The notes beneath the pieces are model-generated. The model searched no databases and had not been told where the DNA came from. It worked only from the letters and a program-made list of their open reading frames with translations. Source: Pseudoips prasinana (taxonomy: Eukaryota; Arthropoda; Insecta; Lepidoptera; Nolidae). Taken from it: a DNA stretch of 64,000 bases. The stretch lies in assembly GCA_951640165.1 (NCBI GenBank), contig OX621245.1, positions 18,468,330-18,532,329 on the forward strand. Direction: 5' to 3'. This document shows, piece by piece, positions 1 through 10,871 of this stretch; positions within the stretch are counted from its first letter, which is position 1; each line of letters opens with the position of its first letter. A program made the translations under genes and the position numbers.

Positions 1-59
1 TACCTACATAGTTAGAAATGAAGCTAATAAAACCGTGTTAACTATCGTACTCATCACTG

Positions 60-130
60 AACAATTTATCCTAGGTGGAGATTGAACCTGGCTAACCAGT
101 CACGGTCACTAACTACTTGACCAACAGACA
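60..130 (-). repeat. tRNA-derived SINE head fragment
   Basis: Read on the minus strand, this piece has a tRNA-like arrangement with a B-box-like segment (plus-strand GATTGAACCTGG) next to a short anticodon-arm-like stretch. It resembles the heads of the clearer SINEs in this window, but it is short and its 3' body is not evident. Confidence 0.35.
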
Positions 131-182
131 AGTATATTTTATGTGATAACTTGTACCGAGCGTTTAATTTTTTTTATTTAAA

Positions 183-345
183 AAAGACCTCGCCCGCAAT
201 ACGGCATCTAATCCCTGTGTCGCGGGTTACTTTACAAACATATAATAGACGGATACAAATTACACCCAGTCTCAGAAAAACTATTTATGAGTCACACTAA
301 TAGTTGCCTGGCGTAGGACTCGAACCCGCGACACGAACACGGTAT
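183..345 (-). repeat. tRNA-derived SINE, family A
   Basis: On the minus strand a pol III B box (GGTTCGAGTCC type, plus positions 316-326) is followed by a body that ends in a segment containing CGCGACACAGGGAT. The same body is found at 14850-15060 (minus) and 38195-38395 (plus), which defines a family. The 5' head (A box side, toward 345 and beyond) is eroded in this copy. Confidence 0.7.
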
Positions 346-1035
346 AATGTCGCTAATAATGTAATGGGGCTGTGCTATATACGCGCTTATTTACCGTTTG
401 CTGCATGGTTGTAATACGGTAAGATAGGCGTTATAAAATATTATATGAAAAATATCATAAAAAAATCACTGATAAAAAATTTAAGTTATATTTGGAATAT
501 TCTAAATACAAAATGGATAGAGACAGCTATATACAATTTGATTGTACTTCCATGTTGTATAGTCGTATATAGTATGACTCTAAATTGATTAAACAGAATC
601 TACAAATAGATATCGCCTCGTGACAAGCTAAGGAACTTAATTAACGCTTTGATTAAGCTTTGTTTCATGCTAATGTAGTCTAAAAGAATAGGTACCCAAT
701 TTAGGTCTTAATTAAGCTACTGAATACTATGGAGACAACGGATTTAAGCAAATACATGTTGGTAATAGATATTAATCTGTACGATTTCAAAAACTCATAA
801 TACATTGCTTGGCAATGTCTCTGAAATTCTATAAATACAGAACTTTTTAGTATCATGCACTCTTGGAAGCGGGTTCAAACGCAGATAATGACGTTCTGAG
901 TTCAAATCCCCGGACAAAAAGCATTTATTGTTGGGCACGCCGAAAATATGGAGTTTCTTGAGTTAATAAGCGGTAAAAGATCAGATGAAGAGAGTGAGGG
1001 AATAATAAGAGAACCTGTGTTTAAACATACGCTCA
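346..1035. other. AT-rich sequence, nothing identified
   Basis: No coding signal or recognisable element. A stretch near 860-925 has two GTTCAAA-type motifs that could be an eroded tRNA-like SINE head, but it cannot be assigned. Confidence 0.5.
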
Positions 1036-1304
1036 TCTATACATATAAAAATCAATGCCACGTTTCATTGTAATGTCATAACTCATCAACGCCTTTACCG
1101 ATTTGGCTAATTTTGATCTTGAATTATTCGTGGAAGTCCAGGGAAGGTTTGTACGTAGAGAAAATTTAAAACAAGTCTTGAAAACGTGTAAAATCAACAT
1201 CTTTTAGCAATGTAAAATATTTTTTTGTTTGAATAAATGAACTTAATAATCATTTTTTTGATTACTATGCCTTATACGTAGCGAAGCACGTACCGGGCCG
1301 CTAG
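1036..1304 (+). mobile_element. Non-autonomous Helitron-like element (copy 1)
   Basis: Starts TCTATACATATAAAA after an A and ends CTAG before a T, the A-TC...CTRR-T layout of Helitrons. The interior carries the sequence ACGCCTTTACCGATTTGGC seen again at 1380 and 5976, and the 3' end has the subterminal ACGTAGCGAAGCACGTACC. It has no coding capacity. It lies in a tandem duplication with the copy at 1339. Confidence 0.75.
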
Positions 1305-1638
1305 TACACTATATTAATATCTATAACTGATTAATAGGCATATAAAAATCAATGCCACGTTTCGTTGTAATGTTATAACTCATCAACGCCTTTACCGATT
1401 TGGCTAATTTTGGTATTGAATTATTCGTGGAGGTCCAGGGAAGGTTTGTACGTAGAGAAAATTTTAAAAAAAGTCTTGAAAAAGTGTAAAATCAACATCT
1501 TTTAGCATATTTAAAATATTTTTTTGTTTGAATAAATGAACTTAATAATCATTTTTTTTATTACTATGCCTTATACGTAGCGAAGCACGTACCGGGACGC
1601 TAGTACACTATATTAATATCTATAACTGATTAATAGGC
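1042..1638. repeat. Tandem duplication, period about 297 bp
   Basis: The unit runs from CATATAAAAATC in the Helitron through its 3' end and about 34 bp of flank ending TAATAGGCAT. The two units are offset by 297 bp (1042 against 1339). The junction shares the short sequence CATAT. Confidence 0.8.
1339..1603 (+). mobile_element. Non-autonomous Helitron-like element (copy 2, 5' end missing)
   Basis: Nearly identical to 1042-1304 and ending in the same CTAG-T, but lacking the terminal TCTATA. The missing tip and the shared flanking bases show that it arose by segmental tandem duplication and not by a second insertion. Confidence 0.7.
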
Positions 1639-2708
1639 ATATTTATTTTATTTATTATTAGATTATTATAGTGTTAGATTAGTATAGGAGTTACAGTAAG
1701 TCTTTGTTGAGAATTGACACCGCAGCTGAAATTCGATAAATATATAATAAATAATAATAATAATAAAACGTTTATTTCAAGTTTCTTTTACAAATTCATA
1801 ATTGTTAGTATTATATTATATTATATATAGAAATGCGCATTATTACTTGAATAAGTCACGATCGAAGTATGTAGCTACATATATTTCGATTCGCAGATTT
1901 ATTTAGCCATTTATACATACCATCAAGAGCAGTTTGATACAAATTTTAATCACACTAAAATTAACTAAGTAATTAATAATATACATTTCACTTCTTAGTC
2001 CTAACAAACAACACATATTAAAATGTACATACATTCAGTTAATTCTGCAACTGCACAGAATCCTCTTCAGACTTAAATGAAGTCTTTGGAAAAGTGAAAA
2101 CAGTTCGGTAAATCATTATCACTTTTGGACGTCGTGAAAGACAAACTTCTATAATTCTTGCTGTGTTTATAATCACCGAATTCGTGCAAATGGAAGTTGC
2201 CTGGTGATTATTCTTACCAATGTCTACTCTGTCTAGTCTATTCTGCACAAATCTAAGCGACATCCGACGGTTCGAAAATGCAGTGTAGAACTAGAGGAAA
2301 TGAGTTTCAAATTCTTTGCAGTCTCCTACAAACAGTGCCTTTTCATACTATTCATGCTAGCTTTACATATTATTCTGTAATAAACCCGACTGACTTAAAA
2401 AAAGTATAAAATTTAAAATTTAAACTGTTTATTTCAAATAAATTGCATAATATAACGTACAATTATGAGGCCTACTGAAATCTTAAATTTAAAGATTATA
2501 TTGTAGTCCCAGAGTAACATGAAGTAGCGCTAAGGAAGGTGTAATGATTATAGTGAGTGGCCCCGACACGCATCGCCCTCCAAGTACTTATCACTGATAA
2601 AGTATTTTTATTAGGGTTTTTACTTTTGATATTATCTGGATAACTAATGGTTTTGGCAAACTATTTAGTATTTGGGCCAAGGTGCACATCGTGACCCTTC
2701 TTCCGTAA
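1639..2708. other. AT-rich sequence with a (TAA)n microsatellite
   Basis: A TAA/AATA microsatellite lies at about 1745-1768. A 74-codon minus-strand ORF at 2039-2263 has no recognisable domain and is weak evidence for a gene. Nothing else is identified. Confidence 0.4.
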
Positions 2709-4361
2709 TCTATATAAATAAAAAGAGAAGTCCTGACTGACTGACTGACTCATCAACGCCCAGCCCAAACCCTTAGCCCTAGAAAGCTGAAATTTTGCAC
2801 AGATATTTTCTTTATAGTGTAGACAAGGAATAAGGAACGATTTTTTGAAATTCTACCCCTAAAGGGGTAAAACGGGGGTGCGAAGTTAGTATGAAACTTT
2901 GCCGTTTTTGAAGTTAGAGGCATGAAAGTAGGTATTTGGCCTTGCAGTTAAAAATAAAAAATATATGTTTCAGGATTTTTGGAAATTTTACCCCCAAGGG
3001 CAAAAAATAGGGGATGTAAGTTTGTACGAAAATAGTCCCAATTTTAAGTTAAACGCATGAAAATTTGTATTTAGCATTACAGTTAAAAATTAAAAGTATG
3101 TGTTTCAGGATTTCCGAGAATTCTACCACGTAGGGTGACAAATAGGGGATTTTTGTATGAAAAATGTGACATTTTTTAAGGTAAACTCATGAAAATTGGT
3201 ATTTGACCTTTCATTTAAAAATATGTATTTCAGGATTTTTGGGAATTCCAGCCCTTTAGGGTGACAAATAGGGGATGGAAGTTTGTATGAAAAATGTGAC
3301 ATATTTTAAGGTAAACGCATGATAATTAGTATTTCGCCTTTCATTTAAACATTATAAATATATCATCAGGACTTTTGGAAATTCCACCCCTAAAGACGAC
3401 TAAAGTAGGGGTTGTAAGTTTGTATGAAAAACTGTTTTTTTTTGGAGTTAAAAGCATGTAAATTGGTATTTCAGTTAAAAATAAAGCAATCAAGGGAATA
3501 ATTTGTTGTTAAAAAAGGTAATCCATAACTGATTCAATAGGTCAACACCAAAAATGTACGCCAACTTAAATTATAGAGAAATTCGTTTCTTATTGCTTAA
3601 AATGTTGTGTTTGTTGTCGTCTAAGTAAAGATTTAGCGTTTTATAAGATTTGTAACTTCTTTTTTTTGGTATTTTTCATAACATATTAAAAAACGTCAAT
3701 TTAATAAAATTGGGATAAAAAAGTCATTGACCCAAAATTCGAGTTAGCGTAGTATAAATTGTTCGTGTCGAGATGATCGCACCCAAAAAATATCATTTTA
3801 ATTTTACTGATCTACAAGTTCACAATTTTGTAACTCGATGGCTTTTATATCGTTTCAGATCGCAGAACTCATTTGACATATCGGTTAAAATAAATAAATG
3901 CTTAAAGTAAAAGGTAGTCCAAAACTGAATCAAATATATGCCCATATCTTAATTTTACCGCTTTACAAGGTTATATTTTTGTTAGTAGATGGTGTAATCA
4001 TCGTTTTAGATCGCGCTATGGTTTTGTTCACAAAATGTGATATTAGACCTATCAATGCCGTGGTCGCAATCTAAGCTAATGGGAGATTACCTTGGTGATT
4101 AATGCATCGTTGATTATTATATTACTTTATTTGACTTACTGACTTTACTTAAGGACAATTGATATGTATTCTTTGATATTTTTGGGTTTATGATATCGGG
4201 TCTTTAGTTTATTTCTTAACAAGGTTATTTATAGGTTAGGTTTTCTTAAATTTATATTGCTTATTTCTTTTAAAAGAATTTTTTTAGATTAAGCTAGAAG
4301 TAAGTAGTTACATTGGTAATCATTCAAAATTGTCGCGGACGAAGTCGCGGGCACCAGCTAG
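2709..4361 (+). mobile_element. Helitron-like element, about 1.65 kb, non-coding
   Basis: Begins TCTATATAAATAAA directly after A2708 and ends CTAG at 4361 before T4362, giving the A-TC...CTAG-T signature. A short GC-rich hairpin (CGCGGACGAAGTCGCGG, near 4334-4350) lies just upstream of the 3' end, as in Helitrons. The interior has no RepHel coding sequence but holds imperfect tandem repeats (separate entry), so it is a non-autonomous member. Confidence 0.8.
2840..3480. repeat. Imperfect tandem repeats inside the Helitron
   Basis: About five diverged units of roughly 110-140 bp. Each contains a block like TTCAGGATTTTTGGAAATT, then ACCCC...AGGG, then GGGGATGTAAGTTTGTA and a TTAAGTTAAACGCATGAAAA block. 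The drift between units suggests old internal amplification. Confidence 0.7.
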
Positions 4362-4967
4362 TCATTATTATATTTTGGTAATTTGAACACTTTGGTATAT
4401 GACAAATTTCGGAGATAGCGTGGTCTCATTTTTAGTTCTAATTTACAATAATTTTCAATGTTTACGGATACAACAGCCATTTTTAACGTCGTACCAAAAA
4501 TTTTTTTCAACGAAGGTGAAGTTTTATCACCTGTAAGTTCTATTTTCTATCGTATCTAGCCAGTAACCTAGTTAGGTCAAAGTGTTGCAAGGAGCTAGTT
4601 TTATTCAATTATTGGATTTGTTTAATGCTCTCTTAATCAGAAGCACTAAGTGTGTAAATATATTTCACGAACGCTGTGTGTTTGCGAAATGTACAACAAT
4701 ATTTAAGAAACGCCATGATATCACCAGAATAAATCTCTTATCCGATCACAAATATTTATTCAAATCGAAAAAGCAAATCTATAGTTATATAAAACAAAAA
4801 GAGCGACGCTCTATAATCAACTTGGATAATTGAGAAAATCTTGTTAGCAGATACTAGGCACTATGATTCGATTATCTTATTTTTTAAGTCATACCAGATG
4901 TACTCGATTTTATTTAAGATGAATATAAATCAACTAAAATAAAATCAGGAAGGTTTATAATAATAAT
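4362..4967. other. Sequence without an identified element
   Basis: An 83-codon plus-strand ORF at 4582-4833 opens with TTG, matches no family known to me and has the composition of the surroundings. I do not call it a gene. Confidence 0.35.
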
Positions 4968-5216
4968 ATCCTGGGACATTAATTACACATGGCCATCTGA
5001 TCCCAAACTAAGCAGTGCTTGTACTATGGAAACCAGATAACTGATATACTGCATGTACTACTTTGCTGTTTTAAATACATACTTATATAGACAATTACAC
5101 CCAGAGTCAGGACAAATAGAGATGTTCATGCACACAAATATCTGTCCTGACTGGGAATCGAACCTACGACCTCCGGCGTGAAAACCAAGCATTTGCCAAC
5201 CACACCAACAGGCGCA
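4968..5216 (-). repeat. tRNA-derived SINE, family B
   Basis: Minus-strand copy with a tRNA-like head (B box GGTTCGATTCC, plus 5154-5164). The body contains the antisense of TGTTCATGCACACAAATATC and the tail contains GGCCATCTGATCCCAAACTA and (ATA)n. Copies with the same organisation occur at 42776-43365, 45676-45935 and 60188-60467. Confidence 0.8.
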
Positions 5217-5588
5217 TCAAAAAGGTTTTACATTCAACATTTAGTTTTATTTTCTTGTGAAATTCGTCTATCCGTCTGACTATACGCAGTTTTGTTCTGA
5301 GAGTCTTAGTAGAAGAGAGCAGTAAATTTGCATAGATAGACATATTATTTACGGCAGGAAGTGAAAAAATAAAATACGGAAACCATATTTTTATAGGCTG
5401 CCACCTGTATACACAAAGTGGGGTATATTTATATTTTCTTGGGCACCCCTTTGTTTATGGTTTCGTTTAATAGGTCTTAAAAATGCAATCGAAGCCAGAA
5501 CGTGAATTTAACCATTCAGAGGTATATTTTGAAACACATGAGCCTCTAAAGTCATACAAAAATCGAAAATGATATAGCGTAGACTATA
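5217..5588. other. No feature identified
   Basis: AT-rich sequence with no convincing ORF or repeat. Confidence 0.5.
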
Positions 5589-5840
5589 ATCATCATATCA
5601 GCCGAAAGACGCCCACTGCTGGACAAAGCTCTCCCCAAAGGTCTCCTATTTGAGGGGATCTGCCATAATCGCCACGCTTGGCAAACGGGTTGGCGATCGC
5701 AGTAAGATAGACATGGTACTCAGGAGAACGCTGCTGCCCGTTCTCTGGTATAAATATTCCCTCCGGATGACTTTTACGTCCCCCCACGGGATGACAGAGA
5801 GTGGCGATATTCTTTATGGCCGTCAGCCATACAGCCAGAC
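5589..5840 (-). mobile_element. Short RTE derivative: 5' leader joined to 3' tail
   Basis: Read on the minus strand, the first about 180 bp match the untranslated leader of the RTE LINE at 19337-19530 (shared blocks GAATATCGCCAC and GCGATCGCCAACCCGTTTGC). They run straight into a typical RTE 3' end whose last codons resemble the usual tail (CAGCAGTGGGCGTC), followed by a TGATATGATGATT tail. The coding region is absent. It is a SINE-like, internally deleted derivative probably moved by an RTE element in trans. Confidence 0.7.
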
Positions 5841-5944
5841 TATAAAGATCATAACTGATAGTAATATGTTGTACATGTGTATATTTCTTATATAAACATG
5901 TACATGTAGAATGATTTATAATGGGAGATGAAACAGCATCCTCA

Positions 5945-6158
5945 TCTATATATATAAAAATGTTATAACTCAACAACGCCTTTACCGATTTGGCTAATTT
6001 TGGTCTTGAATTATTCGTGGAAGTCCAGGGAAGGTTTGTACGAAGAGAAAATTTAGAAAAAGTCTTGAAAAAGTGTAACATCAACATCAAATGAACTTCA
6101 TAATCATTTTTTTTATTACTATGCCTTATACGTAGCGAAGCACGTACCGGACCGCTAG
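5945..6158 (+). mobile_element. Non-autonomous Helitron-like element
   Basis: Starts TCTATATATATAAAA after A5944 and ends CTAG at 6158 before T6159. The interior matches the 1036-1304 element, with a deletion of about 55 bp. Confidence 0.75.
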
Positions 6159-6381
6159 TATAATATATTGTCATATACAAGCAATCTTCACCACTATTAT
6201 AATACGCACTAACACTTTAGACAAAGCTATGGCCATTACCGAGTGTTCTGGGACTTTCTATCACGTCTTATTATTATTTATGTATTCACATAATAAACCC
6301 GAAGAAGTAAACAAAATTTATTCATTTACACACCTTACCTTAATTGGAAATTTCCTTTGGCCTTGATTCTCAAATAAGTAA

Positions 6382-6500
6382 TTTATTTATTTATTTATTT
6401 ATTTGGGATAACAACAGCCGTTATACATGAAATTACTATACATAATTACTTAAAAAAAGGCCAATTACAGCTATCCACTATGTAAATATATGAACAGTAA
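6382..6500 (-). repeat. LINE 3' tail with (TTTA)n microsatellite
   Basis: A (TTTA)n tract at about 6382-6410 abuts GGGATAACAACAGC. On the minus strand this reads as a LINE 3' end followed by a TAAA-repeat tail, as in insect CR1/jockey-like elements. No coding sequence remains. Confidence 0.5.
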
Positions 6501-6644
6501 GCGTGCTAGAACTATTTCTTTGAAGTATATATAATATTACAATAAGAAATAATAAACTTCATGTACTATGTGAGGTAGGAACTTAAATATTTACATTTCA
6601 CATCGTGCATCAAACAAATATGTTTTTGTAACACAATACGAATT

Positions 6645-6997
6645 TGTCGAGGCAGGACGGCTTGAAGGCTCTTCACCACAACTCATCCTCTTATATTTTT
6701 ATGGGTAGGTGAGGGCGGAACAGAAATAAATTACTTCAAATTACAATCAACGTAATTCACAAGAATCACGATTTAATTAGATGTTTAGTGATTACTACAA
6801 CGTAAAATCAATCAAATTAAATCTTAAAATATCGTGATGGCGAAGATTCTCAGAGATTCGTCACAAGGGTGGTGCGCGGGCGCCGTCTCGTTCAAAAGTG
6901 ACTTCAAGATGGCCGCCCACACTACCATCGACAATGACGCTTCGCTAGGTTGACATTGACAGTCCTGTCAACCTGACGTTTGACATAAACGCCGTCA
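6645..6997 (-). repeat. LTR of the 2.4-kb element (3' LTR in minus orientation)
   Basis: 353 bp, TG...CA ends. It differs from the other LTR at two positions that I noticed (CTCATCC/CACATCC and CAGAGAT/CAGCGAT). It is a source of TATA-like promoter sequence on the minus strand. Confidence 0.85.
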
Positions 6998-7259
6998 CGG
7001 CCGGACTGACGTACGACCGTCCTCGGGCGATTTATCTGAAACAAACTAAGATAACTGCATAGTCCGTTCGCTCATCCTGACTTAATAATTTTCATCAGTA
7101 TACAAACACTAAAAACATTTAATAACTTGGACTAACCAGGCAAGTGTACCGCTTAGTCAACCGTGAGGTGTGACTCGGACTACACTTCAGTAAGACCAGT
7201 CGAGAAACGCATTAGATATCATAACTGGCTAGAATTTAGCCCAGACAGCACATTTTCGT

Positions 7260-7530
7260 TCTTGTGAACATCTAGACAAGCCAATCCTTACAAGGATGTG
7301 ACCCGGACGACACAATTCGTCTTACACTTAGCAGGCAAGCAGCCAGAACAAGTCAGTCCTCCCGAGGGAACCGACTCGGACGACACAATTCGTCTCGGAA
7401 ATAGCAAGCGATCATCCATGACAAGTCAGCCCTCTCGAGGCAACTGACTTGGACGACACAATTCGTCTCGGATATAGCAAGCGATCATCCATGACAAGTC
7501 AGCCCTCTCGAGGCAACCGACTCGGACGAT
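7260..7530. repeat. 73-bp tandem repeat in the LTR element interior
   Basis: GGACGA followed by CACAATTCGTCT recurs at 7305, 7378 and 7451, with a further GGACGA at 7524, exactly 73 bp apart. The spacers contain CAAGTCAGCCCTCTCGAGGC. Older, more diverged units extend upstream to about 7140. No coding meaning is evident. Confidence 0.85.
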
Positions 7531-7789
7531 TATTTAAGTATAGCGTTAAATCATGATATCATAACGTAAACGACGTTTGGGTTGTCCATGAAAAACAACG
7601 AAATATTATCGATCTAGATCTGTGTTGAAATTTGTAAGCTACAAGAATAGTTAACAACATTATAAAACAGTTTTGCTCGAAATTTATAAGCCGTCTGTAG
7701 CTCATGAGTCATGAGTGAGCAATCAGCTCTAGAAACGTATAAAAATGGAACTACTCACCAAAATGTCCTCTCTGGTGTGTTAACGATGT

Positions 7790-8640
7790 AGACGTTAACG
7801 GGCATCTCTTGTGATCACGTTGTTTATTCCCACGGTTGCACTTCGAAGCTAAATGGCCACAGCGTAAACAGCAGCGATGTCTGGTTTCTGGTCGCAGAAG
7901 ACGTCATCGCTGCCGGCGTTGTTGACCTTCTCTTTTTCGGACGACACTCACATGCACCATGTCCTAGCTTGCCGCACTGAAAACACTTTAAAAAAACAAT
8001 TTAAAAACACTATAAAACCACATTAAGAACGATAAACTATAACGTTTCGGATCGTTTTGCGTCTACACAATTATATTCAGCTACTTGAGGCGCATTCCTT
8101 TTCATAAAAGTAGACGGTTTCAATTCTCGCTGCAGCTTCTTTCTCGTAATAATCTCCGTATTGAAGGCTAATCGTTGTAGGTGGTTGTGGAATTTTGACG
8201 AATGTGACAGTGCAGTGGACAGCAATGTAGTATTCGCTCATATTTGGCCATTTTGAGGTTTATGTATGGTCACGCGCAGATATTCGTTTTCCTTGCGTTT
8301 GCTATTTTGCAGGTTAATGAGGTCAGTCACGGGTGTTTCAACACTATCATTCCGTGGAGTAAATAACTCGAATCTGCAACCACCGCATCTCAAGGAACGA
8401 TATTTGTGATAGCCACTGCGACGCCGTGCTTTTCAGCGCACCATAGCTATTATAAATGATTTTCACCGAAACAAAGGTCAACAGTATGCCCAAGCACGTG
8501 CGTTTGTGACAGTTTGGGGTCGAATTTGAGTTGCTTTATATTGTGGGCGCTCACTTGATTTTAAATCGCTTCCATCAGACTCAACATCCGGCTATTTTCT
8601 AGCTCAAACATTTTTCGAAAAATATCTTCACCATGTGGCT
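7790..8640 (-). pseudogene. Decayed gag-like region with zinc knuckles
   Basis: The minus strand carries a CX2CX4HX4C zinc knuckle (CFQCGKLGHGACEC, about 7944-7985). A second cysteine cluster (CLRCGHLASKC, about 7841-7880) lies in another frame, so a frameshift separates them. The upstream part shows the remains of a coding frame starting soon after the LTR at 8668, with several stop codons. Knuckles of this kind bind the RNA of retroelements in gag proteins. This copy cannot make a full gag protein. Confidence 0.6.
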
Positions 8641-8668
8641 TATCTTCGGTTCTTGATCCCACTTCTGA

Positions 8669-9021
8669 TGTCGAGGCAGGACGGCTTGAAGGCTCTTCAC
8701 CACAACACATCCTCTTATATTTTTATGGGTAGGTGAGGGCGGAACAGAAATAAATTACTTCAAATTACAATCAACGTAATTCACAAGAATCACGATTTAA
8801 TTAGATGTTTAGTGATTACTACAACGTAAAATCAATCAAATTAAATCTTAAAATATCGTGATGGCGAAGATTCTCAGCGATTCGTCACAAGGGTGGTGCG
8901 CGGGCGCCGTCTCGTTCAAAAGTGACTTCAAGATGGCCGCCCACACTACCATCGACAATGACGCTTCGCTAGGTTGACATTGACAGTCCTGTCAACCTGA
9001 CGTTTGACATAAACGCCGTCA
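8669..9021 (-). repeat. LTR of the 2.4-kb element (5' LTR in minus orientation)
   Basis: 353 bp, same ends as the copy at 6645-6997. The bases just inside it on the minus strand read TCAGAAGTGGGATC, which may be the primer-binding region, though I cannot assign a tRNA. Confidence 0.85.
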
Positions 9022-9187
9022 AATTTATATATAAAATAAAAATGTAGGTAGGATATACAGAAAATTAACAATGTTTAATGAGCCGGGCCAACACCATGCA
9101 GACACTCATTCCAATCGGTCGCACTATGGTAAGTAGCGGTCAGGAGATTGCTTACAACTTTCCCATTTAAATCAATAAGGTACTTTA

Positions 9188-9370
9188 TCATACTAATATT
9201 ACAAAGGCGAATGTTTGTGATTGTGTGAGTGTGTATGTTTGTTACTCCTTCACGCAAAAACTACCGAACGGATATTGATGAAACTTTGTAATGTAGCCTA
9301 TATATCTGAATAACACACAGGCCACAATTTACAAAGCTTAACACGGGTAAAACACGGGGGGCACAGTTAG
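9188..9370 (+). mobile_element. Helitron-like fragment
   Basis: Begins TCATACTAATATTACAAAGG after A9187 and ends in ACGGGGGGCACAGTTAG before T, a degenerate form of the CTAG-T end. It is the same subfamily as 56639-56818, with matching start, TGTGTATGTTTGTTACT core and hydrophilic-looking but non-coding interior. Confidence 0.65.
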
Positions 9371-9446
9371 TTAAAAAATAATTGCAACCATAACTCCGAA
9401 CGTACAAAATTATGTTTTCAATTATAATTATACTTTAATTAATTAA

Positions 9447-10871
9447 TTATAAGTCATTGGTCGATATTATTTGTTTTACGTTCCTTAAAAATGTTTTTTT
9501 ACTATTTATAAATGGATCGACACTGGAAAATTTAGAGTTGTACGTGCGAGTAATTCTTGTTACAACAGCATTTTGGCTATATAAAGTTGAATGTTGTGGG
9601 ACGCTTAGCATGTTAGTATGCCGGGTACGGTAAGCAGGGGTATTAAAGTTTATTTGCGATAATAATTCAGGACTATCAACACGCCCAGTCAATATATCAA
9701 AGAGAAGTCCCATATCTATGTAAGTCCGTCTTTCCTGTAATGTTAGTAAACCGTACATACGACAGTTTTCAACGTAGTCAGAAGCAGATTTTCGAAACTT
9801 GAAGTTTAAATGTGCAATAAACTTTTTTTGAATGCGTTCCAATCTATTTATATGGACTGCAAAGTACGGTGACCAAATAGAGCTAGCGTATTCCAAAATT
9901 GTCCTAACATAGGCAAAATAAACAACTTTAAGACTTAGTACGTGTTTGAAAGGCTCGCAGGTTCTTATTATGAATCCAAGATTTCTGTAAGATCTGTTAA
10001 TAATTTCATCGATATGAATAGACATACTAAGTGATGAGTCAAGTTTTACTCCCAAGTCACGCACCTCACGAACCCTTTTAACTGGAATTATATTGAAGTT
10101 ATATGTGTATTCTATTGGATTCATTTTGCGACTCAAACTTATACATTCACATTTGTCTATATTTAATGAAATTCTGTTTATTTTATAATATTCGTAAAGA
10201 TTATCAATATCTTTTTGTAAATTTCTGCAATCTGTTAACGATTCAATTTTTAAAAATATTTTTTTATCATCAGCGTACAACAAGTGTTTAGCATTATTAA
10301 AACAAAAACTAATGTCATATATATAAGCTATGTAAAAAATTGGGCCAAAATGTGAGCCTTGGGGCACGCCGGAAGGCACATGAATGTAATCAGACCTGTG
10401 TCCTCCCAAAATAACTGCTTGCGAACGATTTGTCAAGTATGATGATATCCATCTAAGCAAGTCGCCATGAATCCCCAAGGACTGTAATTTTTGTAACAGG
10501 ATGTTGTGGTCCACGCGGTCGAAGGCTTTTTCGAAATCCGTGTAGATCACATCAACCTGACCCCCTTTATCCATATTCCTCAGTACATAGTTGATATGTA
10601 ATGCAAGATTGGAAACAGCTGAACGTCCCCGAAAGAAACCATGTTGGGAATCCGGTATACTTTTCGATATAACAGGATAAATATAATTTAAAATAAGTTT
10701 TTCAAATAATTTTGCCAAAGTATTTAAAATAGATATAGGTCTATAATTTTCAATTTTTGACTTCGAACCTTTTTTGTGTATCGGTATAACATGGGCGCGT
10801 TTCCAAATATTTGGAAATGTACATTCCTTAAGGGATTGGTTATAAAGTAATGTAACAGGATAGGCTAAGCT
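9447..10871 (-). pseudogene. 5'-truncated non-LTR retrotransposon reverse transcriptase (CR1/jockey-like)
   Basis: The frame is open from 10871 to the stop at 9447, and the coding sense starts abruptly inside the RT domain (no start codon; a TAG lies just upstream at 10872-10874). The order is the N-terminal RT block with YRPISIL (about 10740), a catalytic motif with TDFEKAFDRVDH, the SGVPQGS block, YADD (LLYADDKKIF) and a C-terminal domain with ILEYASSIWSPY. The protein would copy LINE RNA at the nick made by its endonuclease, but the endonuclease and ORF1 are missing. The frame has no stop, so this 5'-truncated copy is fairly young. The clade call rests on motif style only. Confidence 0.85.

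Larger units (their letters stand above)
6645..9021 (-). mobile_element. Non-autonomous LTR retrotransposon, about 2.4 kb
   Basis: Two 353-bp direct repeats beginning TGTCGAGG and ending GCCGTCA bound a 1671-bp interior and are flanked by a 4-bp AATT duplication (6641-6644 and 9022-9025). The LTR has an ATAAAAATATAA TATA-like block in the minus orientation, and gag-like zinc knuckles read on the minus strand, so transcription is probably leftward. No pol sequence is present. I found only two differences between the LTRs by eye, so insertion looks recent although the coding region is dead, which implies mobilisation in trans. Confidence 0.85.

Noticed and set aside
860..925. tRNA-like SINE head
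   Set aside because: Two GTTCAAA motifs occur but no A box or SINE body follows.
2039..2263. Small minus-strand gene
   Set aside because: No conserved domain or initiation context recognised, and ORFs of this length are expected by chance.
4582..4833. Small plus-strand gene
   Set aside because: Starts at TTG, AT-rich composition like its surroundings, no recognisable domain.
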